From positions 1 through 37,420 of the IMG/VR virus record IMGVR_UViG_3300025308_000011: a stretch of DNA of 37,420 nucleotides; one strand, given 5' to 3'. The notes under the pieces were generated by a model. That model made no database searches. It had not been told where the DNA came from and was given only the letters and a program-made list of their open reading frames with translations. This stretch comes from a virus. Below, one piece after another: positions 13,405 to 20,938 of the stretch (its first letter is position 1; each line of letters begins with the position of its first letter). The position numbers were made by a program, and so were the translations under genes.

Positions 13405-13607
13405 AACGCGGTTTTGCATAACTCTAATGCCTGAGCATCATCAAACCCTTGCTTTTTGAGGGCATCGAATTTTGCCTTTTGTAGCTGCGCCATCAGCTGA
13501 GCGTACTCAATCATGTCCGGCAGATTTTGATTCAACATCCGCACCGCTTCCTTGGTAAGGTTTTTAGTGCCACCGCCCGCAATGGCTACAACTTTCTTTT
13601 CGCTCAT
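13401..13607 (-). CDS. Hypothetical early protein, helical
   Basis: A 68-residue protein (MSEKKVVAIAGGGTKNLTKE, then MLNQNLPDMIEYAQLMAQLQKA) that is mostly helical. The start is fixed by an ATGA overlap with the upstream gene. The longer upstream frame is a shadow. I do not recognise it. Confidence 0.65.
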   Translation of the reverse strand: MSEKKVVAIAGGGTKNLTKEAVRMLNQNLPDMIEYAQLMAQLQKAKFDALKKQGFDDAQALELCKTAL

Positions 13608-13798
13608 GGTTTCTCCATCTGTTTCAGGTTTGAGGCGAGGCGATCCAGATTCGCCTTGAGGTTCTGTGCATCTGCCAGGTGCTGCATGGCAATATCGGAG
13701 AGCAGCAGGTTGTCTGACCGCACCAACTCGCGCAGGTCTTCGCACAGCAGCGCGGCGCACTGCAAGGCCTTGGTGGCGTTTTCGAGGTCGCTGCTCAT
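13604..13798 (-). CDS. Hypothetical early protein, helical
   Basis: A 64-residue, mainly helical acidic protein (LENATKALQCAALLCEDLREL, then AMQHLADAQNLKANLDRLAS). It begins with an ATGA overlap to the PP-loop gene and ends with the same overlap to the next. Function not recognised. Confidence 0.65.
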   Translation of the reverse strand: MSSDLENATKALQCAALLCEDLRELVRSDNLLLSDIAMQHLADAQNLKANLDRLASNLKQMEKP

Positions 13799-15012
13799 GC
13801 TGTTACTCCGAATAGATCATGCTGCTGTGCCCCGTTCTCATAGAAGATCACGGGCATAAATTCATCAGCGAGAGGTTCATCGCCATCCCATCCGTTCGGC
13901 CATGTCTCGGCAGCGATCAGTTCACGGATGCGCCGCTCTTCCTCTGCGTTGATCATGTCCAACACACCGCGGCTGTCGGCGGCATTGGTGCGCCTCTGGA
14001 TGTCGAGAATCTTCTCCAGCGCTTCCAGTCTTGCTTCCAGTGTCAGCGGCCCCATGCGTTGAGGGTTCTTACCGATTCCGCCATTCTTCAAACGCTCGAT
14101 GCCGGACTTGCGCAGGCGCTGCGCTGGTTCACGCAGCCAGCGATAGATCGGCCTTATCTCGCGCAAGGGTTCGAGGTGCGCCCAGCGCGGCAGGGCGATG
14201 ATGTTTTCCAGCGCCTTGTCTTCCTGGGCAAGCGGACATGCAATGCAGCCGGTTCTGGCGTTGATCTCTTCAGCCTCGTCGCCGCCATAGGCATCGGCGA
14301 TGATCTCAGTTGGCCATCCGCCGAACTCTTCATTTGGTGCCCAATGGCGCAGCCATTCCCAGATATGGCACACGCGCCAATGCAGCAGGGGTGCCAGCGT
14401 GGCGATGCGCCCGCGCAGTGATTTGCTCTCGGGCAGGATCTGCTGATACCAGCCCTGCCCGCATTCGGCACCATCTTTACCGCAGCTCATTTCAATGCGA
14501 CGGTCGCGGATCGCGCTCTCACCCTGCCGAACGCCGGTGATCGTCAGCGCAGTGCCGTCGCCCAAGGTCGCGGCAATGGCCTCTGCCATCGGGTCGATCT
14601 TGATCTGCCGGGTACACCAGCGCAGCGTGTTGTTGTTCGGCGGCGGCACACCGCGCCCGAGCATGTAGACTAGGAAGCGCTTATCCATGGGAGCGCGCAC
14701 GATCTGGAACTCGATGCCGCGATCCTGCAGCTCGTCCATGATCTCGCAGGCCGCGATGGCAAGCGGCGGAAGCTCTAGCCGCGTGTCGGCATACAACACC
14801 GTCAGCCGCTTCGGTGCCTTAATCTTGCCGCTTGAGATCAGCCAAACGATAAGCGTGAGCGTGGCTGTGCTGTCCTTGCCGCCTGACCACGCAATTACCC
14901 AGTGGTCGTGTTCGTAGCCGTAGGCCTGCAAGCTCTGGATGGTCAGCTCGATGGACTCGTTCATCTGTAGCCTAGCTCCGCCGCTGAATAGGGAAAGGTC
15001 TCGGATGGTCAT
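13795..15012 (-). CDS. PP-loop ATPase, DndC / PAPS-reductase-like
   Basis: A 405-residue protein with the PP-loop SGGKDSTA (43-50), VLYADTRLELPP (72-83), NTLRWCTRQIKIDP (128-141) and ITGVRQGESAIR (158-169). Cysteines 133, 177, 184, 256 and 259 (RWCT, MSCG, AECG, GCIACP) could hold an iron-sulfur cluster as in DndC. Relatives include PAPS reductase and the DndC/SspD sulfur-transfer enzymes of DNA phosphorothioation. No dndA, B, D or E neighbour is present. It overlaps DUF4031 and lies just after the C5 methyltransferase, so a role in nucleic-acid modification is suggested by context, not shown. The start at 15012 is set by the ATGA overlap. Confidence 0.85.
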   Translation of the reverse strand: MTIRDLSLFSGGARLQMNESIELTIQSLQAYGYEHDHWVIAWSGGKDSTATLTLIVWLISSGKIKAPKRLTVLYADTRLELPPLAIAACEIMDELQDRGIEFQIVRAPMDKRFLVYMLGRGVPPPNNNTLRWCTRQIKIDPMAEAIAATLGDGTALTITGVRQGESAIRDRRIEMSCGKDGAECGQGWYQQILPESKSLRGRIATLAPLLHWRVCHIWEWLRHWAPNEEFGGWPTEIIADAYGGDEAEEINARTGCIACPLAQEDKALENIIALPRWAHLEPLREIRPIYRWLREPAQRLRKSGIERLKNGGIGKNPQRMGPLTLEARLEALEKILDIQRRTNAADSRGVLDMINAEEERRIRELIAAETWPNGWDGDEPLADEFMPVIFYENGAQQHDLFGVTA

Positions 15013-15242
15013 TGTGTTTTTCCTTGTCGTGCGGCACGTCGTTGGGCAATAGCGATTCTCCCAAGCTCCACGCGTGACAATTCCTGTGCACCATGTTTGA
15101 TAGCGATCTCGCGTTTGCTCTGGCAAATGTCGTAGTGATCGCCCTGATGCCACTTTCGCGCCACGCCGATCTTATCGGCCATCATGTGCGACATCCTCAT
15201 CCTGCCGTAGGGTGCTGCCATGTCATCGACGTAGACGGTCAT
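15009..15242 (-). CDS. DUF4031 protein
   Basis: A 77-residue protein with the DUF4031 hallmarks MTVYVDDMAAPYGRMRMSHM, KWHQGDHYDICQSKR and HGAQELS. The family occurs in phages and bacteria and its function is unknown. It is joined by ATGA overlaps to the methyltransferase before and the PP-loop protein after, so the three should be made together. Confidence 0.85.
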   Translation of the reverse strand: MTVYVDDMAAPYGRMRMSHMMADKIGVARKWHQGDHYDICQSKREIAIKHGAQELSRVELGRIAIAQRRAARQGKTQ

Positions 15243-17107
15243 AGCTCACCCCGCGCCAGATTCATCGCCACCGCCGCCGGCCGTACCCAGATAGGTGTCA
15301 GCGCCAGCGACATCGTGCTGCCCGTCCACGCCAGCAGCAGGGTGCGGAACATTTCGCTGGCGATGGCTTGCGCGGCGGGTGCGGGCACGGCGTTGCCGAT
15401 GCGTTCGCGCCATGCTTGGTCGCTGAGCCCGTCCAGTTCGAGCTGCTCTTCGGGGCAAACCAGGCCTTGCAGTGCGGCCAGTTCCAGCGTGGTGAAGGGG
15501 CGGTGCCAGGTGCCGTCCAGCGAACGGATGACGGCGATGGTCTTTTCGTCCGGTCGAGGGATACGTGGATCCGCGACGGAGAAGTTGCCGTTGTCGTGGC
15601 AGGCCGAGCTGCTCACCGCTCCACAGTGTTTCTGCCAAGGCACTACGCCGTAGTGCCCGCCCGTCAGGTAGTGATCTCCCTTGCTCCGGTGCATCGCCCT
15701 CGGGTCGTCCACCTTGAAATTGCAGATGCAAGGGCGCGGCAGGCCGCATTTTTCGCAGTACGGCGCAATAGCCCTCGGGTCGGCCACGGCGAACGCGCCT
15801 TGCCCGGTGGTGCTGCCGCTGATGACGGTACCGGCCGAGTTTTTCCAGTCGGTCACACCGTACTTGCCGAAGGTCGGGCCCACGCGCCGAGGATCCGCAA
15901 CCGACATCGCGCCGCCGCCGACGTGGCTGCTGCCGGCCACCACGTTGCTGGTTCTGTCCCAATGGATGACGCGGTACAGGTTGTAATGCCGCGTGGAGGA
16001 TGGGGACATGCGCGGGTCGGCTATAGCTGTAGCGCCGGTGTATGGCCCACGCGCCCCCGTAATGGCAGACTGAGCCTGCTCCCAATCCGTCATGCGCAAC
16101 TTCGACGAGTGTGCGCCGGCATTCCAGTTCATGCGCGGGTCAGCGATCGAGAACGCTCCGTTGCTCGGCATATTTCGCCCGCATACCGCGCCGGTTGAAT
16201 CGTCCCATTCATGTACACCCATCACGCCGCCGCGCATCTCCGGACAGATCAGGAAGTCGCGCAGCGCGCCATCCTCGACCGCCAGCTTGTTCAGGCTGCG
16301 CCAGTCGCTTCCGGCCTCCACGAACGCCAGCCGCACCCATGTTTTCCATTGCAGCGCAGGGATGCGGTGCATCACGCCGCCGCGGCCTTCTCCGGGGATG
16401 GGCATACGCCCCAGCACCGAGCCGACCGATTGCAGCGGGTGCTTCATCGGCTCGTAGAGGAAGTGCGGCACCTTCTCGATGTTGCGCGCCACCATCAGGA
16501 AGCGCTTGCGCGATTGCGCCAGCCCGCCGATCTCGCCGCAGTCGTGCGTGGTCTCGGCGGTGGCGTAGCCGTAGTGCTGCAGCATGGACTGGATCTGATC
16601 GAGCAGATGCCGCCCACGGTTGGCGATGCGCGGCACGTTCTCGAAGATCACCAGCTCCGGCAGATCGTCCTTGAAGGCTTCCAGCATCAGAAACACGCCG
16701 CGCAGCGTGAGCCGGTTCAGCGCCTGGTATTTGTCCAGCTTGCTCTTACCCTCGGACAGCAGCCCGGAGAATCCCTTGCACGGCGCGGACAGGAACACGA
16801 TGTGCGGGCGCTCGTTACCCGCCGCGCGCTGGATATCCGCCGGCGTGGCTTCGCGCCAATCCGCCGACGGCTGTTTTCCGTGGAAGGCGAGGTACTGCTC
16901 GCGGTCGAACATATCCAGCACCGTGCCTCTGACGCCGGACAACCTGCCGAAATCCCTGATGCCCGCCGCGTCCACGTCGATGCCGCCGATGCAGCGGGAT
17001 TTTGATGACACGGAGCCGACACGCGCTTCGCCGCGGTTGAAACCAGCCGCCCCGCCGCCGAGGCCGCAGAACAGGTGGAAGTGGCGTATTTCTTTTGTGA
17101 GTTTCAT
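15239..17107 (-). CDS. C5-cytosine DNA methyltransferase with repeated central region
   Basis: A 622-residue m5C methyltransferase. Visible motifs: I HLFCGLGGGAAGF (11-23), IV SAPCKGFSG with the catalytic Cys110 (PCK rather than the usual PCQ), VI ENV (156-158), VIII QSRKR (198-202), X GNAVPAPAAQ (571-580). Between VIII and X, residues 296-515 contain five copies of a roughly 30-residue unit YxVxxWxxxxxxVxG...GxxxVADPR, and a CxxC-x5-CxC knuckle (451-462) between copies four and five. This region takes the place of the target-recognition domain. No restriction enzyme lies nearby, so it is a solitary, probably protective, methylase. The start at 17107 follows from the ATGA overlap; the 53 codons upstream are shadow. 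Confidence 0.92.
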   Translation of the reverse strand: MKLTKEIRHFHLFCGLGGGAAGFNRGEARVGSVSSKSRCIGGIDVDAAGIRDFGRLSGVRGTVLDMFDREQYLAFHGKQPSADWREATPADIQRAAGNERPHIVFLSAPCKGFSGLLSEGKSKLDKYQALNRLTLRGVFLMLEAFKDDLPELVIFENVPRIANRGRHLLDQIQSMLQHYGYATAETTHDCGEIGGLAQSRKRFLMVARNIEKVPHFLYEPMKHPLQSVGSVLGRMPIPGEGRGGVMHRIPALQWKTWVRLAFVEAGSDWRSLNKLAVEDGALRDFLICPEMRGGVMGVHEWDDSTGAVCGRNMPSNGAFSIADPRMNWNAGAHSSKLRMTDWEQAQSAITGARGPYTGATAIADPRMSPSSTRHYNLYRVIHWDRTSNVVAGSSHVGGGAMSVADPRRVGPTFGKYGVTDWKNSAGTVISGSTTGQGAFAVADPRAIAPYCEKCGLPRPCICNFKVDDPRAMHRSKGDHYLTGGHYGVVPWQKHCGAVSSSACHDNGNFSVADPRIPRPDEKTIAVIRSLDGTWHRPFTTLELAALQGLVCPEEQLELDGLSDQAWRERIGNAVPAPAAQAIASEMFRTLLLAWTGSTMSLALTPIWVRPAAVAMNLARGEL

Positions 17108-17457
17108 TTTCCGGTACCCAGGTAAATTGCATCGAATGAGCCACGGCTGCGGTAACTGAACATCATGCCGAGGTAGAGGGCGTTGGCCGCGACGATGAAC
17201 AGGGCGCCGTAGAAGCTCAGCGGCTGGTCCAGCGCGGGGTAGTAGTAGAGGTTCCAGCAGCCCCACAGGGTGAAGAACGCGGTGCTGAGCAGGGACACAC
17301 CGCGCGCCTGCTTGTGTTCATAGAGCACGCGGCAGTTGTTGAGCGTGAAGAATCCGGCGGCCAGTTCGAAGGTGCCGTTGATGGCGTCCTTATCGATCGA
17401 GGCAATTAGGCTGGCTAGCAGCGCGTGGAGTGCGGTGAGGGTGTCGAGGGGGATCAT
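17104..17457 (-). CDS. Small integral membrane protein
   Basis: A 117-residue protein with about three membrane segments (residues 27-42, 56-74 and 83-100). The motif RGVSLLSTAFFTLWGCWNLY resembles one half of a PQ-loop/SemiSWEET repeat, but this is a weak similarity. It sits in the early operon with ATGA overlaps at both ends. Role unknown. Confidence 0.7.
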   Translation of the reverse strand: MIPLDTLTALHALLASLIASIDKDAINGTFELAAGFFTLNNCRVLYEHKQARGVSLLSTAFFTLWGCWNLYYYPALDQPLSFYGALFIVAANALYLGMMFSYRSRGSFDAIYLGTGK

Positions 17458-17873
17458 GACTGCGCCTCCGCTTTGGCGATGGCATCCCGCGCTTCATTAA
17501 ATTCCTCGCGCAACCATTCATAGCCGATCATGTCTTGGATGCCTTTTAACGCAGCCAGCAGTTCGTCGCGCTGTTCCGCGATGCGCGAAAACTTCGGGTG
17601 TGCCTCAAGCGTGCTCGCCTCTGGATCAACAAGCTTGTTTTGAGGGTCGAGCAATACGGTCATCCCAAAGCAGACACGGAATAGAGAAGCCCGCTTGGAG
17701 ATGGCGACAAGGTGCTCGACTACCTTTTCGGCGTGCTCATCAGCGTAATACGCGACACCGTCATCATCGGCGGTCATCTCAGCTGGCAGATATCCGCCTT
17801 CCAGCGCCTCAAGAGCGCGGCACATTTCGAGCGCCGCATTCAGGTCGTTTTCATTTGCTTTAGCCATTTTCAT
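17454..17873 (-). CDS. Hypothetical early protein
   Basis: A 139-residue acidic, helical protein (NDLNAALEMCRALEALEGGY, HAEKVVEHLVAISKRASLF, EEFNEARDAIAKAEAQS). The C-terminal third looks like a short coiled coil. It starts inside the ASCH gene stop (ATGA). No family recognised. Confidence 0.68.
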   Translation of the reverse strand: MKMAKANENDLNAALEMCRALEALEGGYLPAEMTADDDGVAYYADEHAEKVVEHLVAISKRASLFRVCFGMTVLLDPQNKLVDPEASTLEAHPKFSRIAEQRDELLAALKGIQDMIGYEWLREEFNEARDAIAKAEAQS

Positions 17874-18247
17874 GCCATCACCTCATCAGATACGTTAAAG
17901 AACCCCAGCGCGCCTTTCAGCGGACGGAATGGCAGCAGCTTCGGGTCGCGCAGCACGAAGCCGCAAGGCCCGAAGAACCACGGCGATTCGGATTGACGAA
18001 CGCAATCGACTATCTCGACCGAGCCGATAATTCCGCCACGCTGCAGCGGCAGGCTAGGGACGATGATCTGCGGATTGATCTGTTTTACGATGTCGACCGC
18101 TTCATCGTATTCTTTGAGCGTCATGCCTTTGGCTGCATGCACCAGCACCCGCCCGCGAAATTTGGTTGGCCAGCTTCGGTTCTCGATGTCCTTGCCGCCG
18201 TTGATAATCAGCCAAGCCCACGGCTGTTTGATGCTGAGTGCTTTCAT
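17870..18247 (-). CDS. ASCH-domain protein
   Basis: A 125-residue protein with the ASCH fold signature: KALSIKQPWAWLIINGGKD and ENRSWPTKFRGRVLVHAAK, then IIGSVEIVDCV and GPCGFVLRDPKLL. ASCH domains bind or process RNA or modified nucleosides and are frequent in phages, often near nucleic-acid modification genes; this one lies two genes before the methyltransferase. ATGA overlaps at both ends. Confidence 0.85.
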   Translation of the reverse strand: MKALSIKQPWAWLIINGGKDIENRSWPTKFRGRVLVHAAKGMTLKEYDEAVDIVKQINPQIIVPSLPLQRGGIIGSVEIVDCVRQSESPWFFGPCGFVLRDPKLLPFRPLKGALGFFNVSDEVMA

Positions 18248-18711
18248 GCTGCAGCCCTTTCAAAATGTTGGTTAGCGGGTACGTTAATAGCGCCCGGCGG
18301 AATGGCCTTGAGCCGCTGCATCGATTCGTACAGCGTCATCACGTCCATCTTCGGCAGGTGTTCCTCGGCCTTGTGGATTCCGGCCAGCAGGGCGGCTTGC
18401 TCGGTGTCGCGCAGCGCCCAGATGCCGGAGGCAGCACCGCGTTTGCCCGCCTCGTTCATCGCGCGCATCGCACCCTCGATCACGATGGTCACGGCTTCAT
18501 CCTTGGGCGGACGCAGCACCAGCGCGCCGTAGATGCAGTTGATCGCCTGGCCGATGCGGTCGTACTGATGCTTGCTGAAATAGCCGAGCGATGCCGCATT
18601 GAGTGCGCTGTGCAGCACCAGGCCGAAGTCGTTGACCAGGCCGGTGACCGGGATGCGGATGGGCTTGGGGCGGTAGGTTTTGTTGCGGCGCGGCTTGACG
18701 TGGCGGCTCAT
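18244..18711 (-). CDS. Hypothetical early protein
   Basis: A 155-residue protein from MSRHVKPRRNKTYRPKPIRI, the ATG that overlaps the preceding stop; six more codons upstream are less likely. The N-terminus is strongly basic. The rest is helical (VLHSALNAASLGYFSKHQYD, VTIVIEGAMRAMNEAGKRG). No family recognised, but an N-terminal nucleic-acid contact is plausible. Confidence 0.68.
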   Translation of the reverse strand: MSRHVKPRRNKTYRPKPIRIPVTGLVNDFGLVLHSALNAASLGYFSKHQYDRIGQAINCIYGALVLRPPKDEAVTIVIEGAMRAMNEAGKRGAASGIWALRDTEQAALLAGIHKAEEHLPKMDVMTLYESMQRLKAIPPGAINVPANQHFERAAA

Positions 18712-19049
18712 GACGGCACCTTTCCGCACTCAACACAGTGCCCGTCCAAATTGGTGATTAGGCAGGCGCAGGCATCGAACATATCTACCGTCCACCAGCG
18801 CGGCAATGGTATCGGTTCGCCTTTCGGCACGAAGGCGGTGCAGCACGCGCCATCCTCGCTGGATTGCCACTCGGTTGGGTACTCCGGATCGTTCACGCTC
18901 CATGCTTGGGTGCGCAGCACAATCTCGCAGTCTTCGCCGCTGTGCGCATCCTCGATCGCCTCGTGATAATGCCGTGCGCACTGGTAGCAGAATTGGCTCA
19001 TGAAGGCATCACCTTCGGTGCTGCTGCTGGGTCGGTATTTTTCGCTCAT
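18708..19049 (-). CDS. Cysteine-rich hypothetical protein
   Basis: A 113-residue protein with a zinc-ribbon-like start (FCYQCARHYHEA) and further cysteine pairs (GACCTAF, DACACLI, HCVECGK). I place the start at 19049 (MSEKYRPSSS), 4 bases after the previous stop and preceded by GGGGTGA. An internal ATG at 19001 has a better GAAGGTGAT site and would give 97 residues. Probably a metal-binding protein; function unknown. Confidence 0.6.
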   Translation of the reverse strand: MSEKYRPSSSTEGDAFMSQFCYQCARHYHEAIEDAHSGEDCEIVLRTQAWSVNDPEYPTEWQSSEDGACCTAFVPKGEPIPLPRWWTVDMFDACACLITNLDGHCVECGKVPS

Positions 19050-19053
19050 GGCA

Positions 19054-19371
19054 TCACCCCACACACCGATGCACGGTATGGCCTGTGCGCGGGTGGCTGA
19101 TTCGCTGGCGTACCGGCTCTTCCTTCTCAGCCGCTTTCCCGCGCGCCCTCCGCTTGGGCTTAGGCGCATCGCTCGTACCTTTATGCGTCGCCACCAGATA
19201 AACCATGCCATTAGGATAATTCGGGTAATCGCTCAACACCTCGATCACGCCATACACATCAAACCGGCGCGGCACGTCGCCGATCATCGCAATGCCTAGC
19301 GCTACATGCTCAGCATCCCCGTTCTTCTCCAGCTCCACTTGCAACGCGGCGATCAGTTGGCTCAGTCTCAT
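19054..19371 (-). CDS. Hypothetical early protein
   Basis: A 105-residue protein: a helical start (MRLSQLIAALQVELEKNGDA), a beta-rich centre (RRFDVYGVIEVLSDYPN, GMVYLVATH) and a basic tail (APKPKRRARGKAAEKE). ATGA overlap upstream. Not recognised. Confidence 0.65.
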   Translation of the reverse strand: MRLSQLIAALQVELEKNGDAEHVALGIAMIGDVPRRFDVYGVIEVLSDYPNYPNGMVYLVATHKGTSDAPKPKRRARGKAAEKEEPVRQRISHPRTGHTVHRCVG

Positions 19372-19814
19372 GCTGCCACCTCATGCTTTCCGATATCCAC
19401 GCCCAGCGCCTCGCAGGCGGCGTAGACGCGCTCGACTACCTGACTGCTCTTGTCGTGCCTTTGCTGGTCTTCATCGGGTGTTTTGCTGACGCCGATGACG
19501 CCGTTCTTCATGTCGTCCAGCAGCACCGCCGCATCGAGCGCGGCCTTGATCAGCACGGCGAACTTGTGCTCGCGGCAGTCGCAGGCGTGGTGGCAGGTTC
19601 CGCAGGCGCTGGCGGCAGGTGCGGCAGGTGCGGCAACCTGCTCGAAGATCGCGTTTGAGCAGTTAGCGCAGCCCGATGCCGGAACAATGCAATCCGCTCC
19701 GCCGTCGATTCGTTTACAGCCGATAACTGGTGCATTGGCGGCTTCCGCGTAGACCGAGCCGGGGCAGTAGCACGGCCCGCCGCCGGTGTCGTGTTTTGGG
19801 CAGGCGGCGCTCAT
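19368..19814 (-). CDS. Cysteine-rich hypothetical early protein
   Basis: A 148-residue protein with many cysteines in the first 85 residues (CPKHDTGGGPCYCPGS, GCANCSN, CGTCHHACDCREH), suggestive of one or two zinc sites, then a helical C-terminus (FAVLIKAALDAAVLLDDMKN). GGAGG stands before the start, which overlaps the previous stop by ATGA. Confidence 0.65.
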   Translation of the reverse strand: MSAACPKHDTGGGPCYCPGSVYAEAANAPVIGCKRIDGGADCIVPASGCANCSNAIFEQVAAPAAPAASACGTCHHACDCREHKFAVLIKAALDAAVLLDDMKNGVIGVSKTPDEDQQRHDKSSQVVERVYAACEALGVDIGKHEVAA

Positions 19815-20326
19815 GATTTCCTCCGCTTTTCCAGACCGTGGCGCTTGATGATGGCCTCGAAGATGTCATTGCCGTTTTTGAAGAAGCTGTGAGGCTCACG
19901 GTGTGCGATGAAGCACAGCCGCATCACGTTCATCAGGTGTTCGAAGTTGCGGCCATCCAGCGAGCTGATGCCGCTCACATCCGCCTTGACGCGGTTGCCG
20001 TTGTAGAGCGATGCGAGGAACTGCGCGAACACCGTGGCACCGCTGCCGTATTCCCTGCTGGCGTAGTTGACGCAGTGTTCCAGGCTCTTGGTGCATTCCT
20101 CAATATCGGCCTCGCGGAGGGCTTCGGCCTTCTCGTAATTGTCGGACTGCATGAATGAGTGCAACTTGCGCACATCGGTTTCCGGCAGGGCCAGTGTGAA
20201 CTTGACCATTTTTTCAGGGTCGGGAACGTGTTGGCCTTCGTTGATGTCCTTGAGGATGATCTCAAGGGTGGGTGTTTCTTTTTTGGCAGAGGCAGTCTGC
20301 CCTGGTGTTGCTGTTGCTTGCTCCAT
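19811..20326 (-). CDS. Conserved-looking hypothetical early protein
   Basis: A 171-residue, mostly helical protein. Its centre EYGSGATVFAQFLASLYNGN and DVSGISSLDGRNFEHLMNVM look like a compact conserved phage family, but I cannot name it with confidence. A GGAG site precedes the ATG. It is separated from the next upstream gene by a short gap (20327-20364), one of the few real gaps in this operon. Confidence 0.7.
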   Translation of the reverse strand: MEQATATPGQTASAKKETPTLEIILKDINEGQHVPDPEKMVKFTLALPETDVRKLHSFMQSDNYEKAEALREADIEECTKSLEHCVNYASREYGSGATVFAQFLASLYNGNRVKADVSGISSLDGRNFEHLMNVMRLCFIAHREPHSFFKNGNDIFEAIIKRHGLEKRRKS

Positions 20327-20364
20327 GGTGGTCTCCTAGTAAGCAGTTATTGAAAAAGGTGGAT

Positions 20365-20520
20365 CTAGTTCATCGTGCGTCTTGCATTGAAAACGGCGGC
20401 TTTGTGCGTGAATCCCCGCTGCACAAAAAAGCGGTAGTTGGTGATGAATTTCAGGGCGTCCTTGCCGTGCTGTTTGGTCAGCGCCCAATCGTTGGCGAGG
20501 AACCGGATCAGCCCGCGCAT
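20365..20520 (-). CDS. 51-residue hypothetical early protein
   Basis: A short basic protein (MRGLIRFLANDWALTKQHGK, then FITNYRFFVQRGFTHKAAVF). Its start overlaps the end of the upstream gene by 13 bases, in keeping with the coupled style of the operon. The sequence is rich in aromatic and basic residues and has no stop-prone composition, so I consider it coding. Function unknown. Confidence 0.6.
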   Translation of the reverse strand: MRGLIRFLANDWALTKQHGKDALKFITNYRFFVQRGFTHKAAVFNARRTMN

Positions 20521-20753
20521 GGCATCACCTCCGGCACATTTCTTTCAATCTCGGCACGTGCGGCGCGCAGGTGCTGCAGCGCGTTGTAGTAGTCCTCGGC
20601 TTCGGCGGCGACAGCGGCCTGGTCGGTGTGCTGCATGGCTTGCTTGATGCGCTGGCGGGCGCTGCGCCATACCAGCCTGCCGCCCTGCTCACGGGCGATG
20701 CGCGCTGCGTCGATGGCTTTCAGTTGCGGATGAAACAGGATCTGTGCGGTCAT
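20508..20753 (-). CDS. Hypothetical early protein, helical
   Basis: An 81-residue, largely helical protein (AIDAARIAREQGGRLVWRSA, then YYNALQHLRAARAEIERNV). ATGA overlap with the upstream gene. Not recognised. Confidence 0.65.
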   Translation of the reverse strand: MTAQILFHPQLKAIDAARIAREQGGRLVWRSARQRIKQAMQHTDQAAVAAEAEDYYNALQHLRAARAEIERNVPEVMPCAG

Positions 20754-20938
20754 TTCGTCTTCCTCCCTCTGGCGGCCATGATCATGGCCATGCGTTTTAA
20801 TGCGGTGCGGAAATGCGGCAGCTGCATCGCCTCTTCAAAACTCTGTTGCAACCGGCATTCCTGGTGTGCTTTGCGCAACAGGTTTTCCGGCGGTTCGATC
20901 GTCCCGATCGGTAAAGCAAGTTGATGACTACGTGCCAT
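20750..20938 (-). CDS. 62-residue hypothetical early protein
   Basis: A small basic protein starting MARSHQLALPIGTIEPPENL, with GGAGG 7 bases before the ATG, which places the start at 20938. It overlaps the end of the primase-helicase by 11 bases. It ends in MAMIMAARGRKTK. Function unknown. Confidence 0.68.
   Translation of the reverse strand: MARSHQLALPIGTIEPPENLLRKAHQECRLQQSFEEAMQLPHFRTALKRMAMIMAARGRKTK

Noticed and set aside
15555-16220. CRISPR or DNA tandem repeat in the methylase gene
   Set aside because: The repetition is at protein level (W...ADPR units); the DNA copies diverge and spacing varies between 38 and 70 codons, so it is neither a CRISPR array nor a simple DNA repeat.
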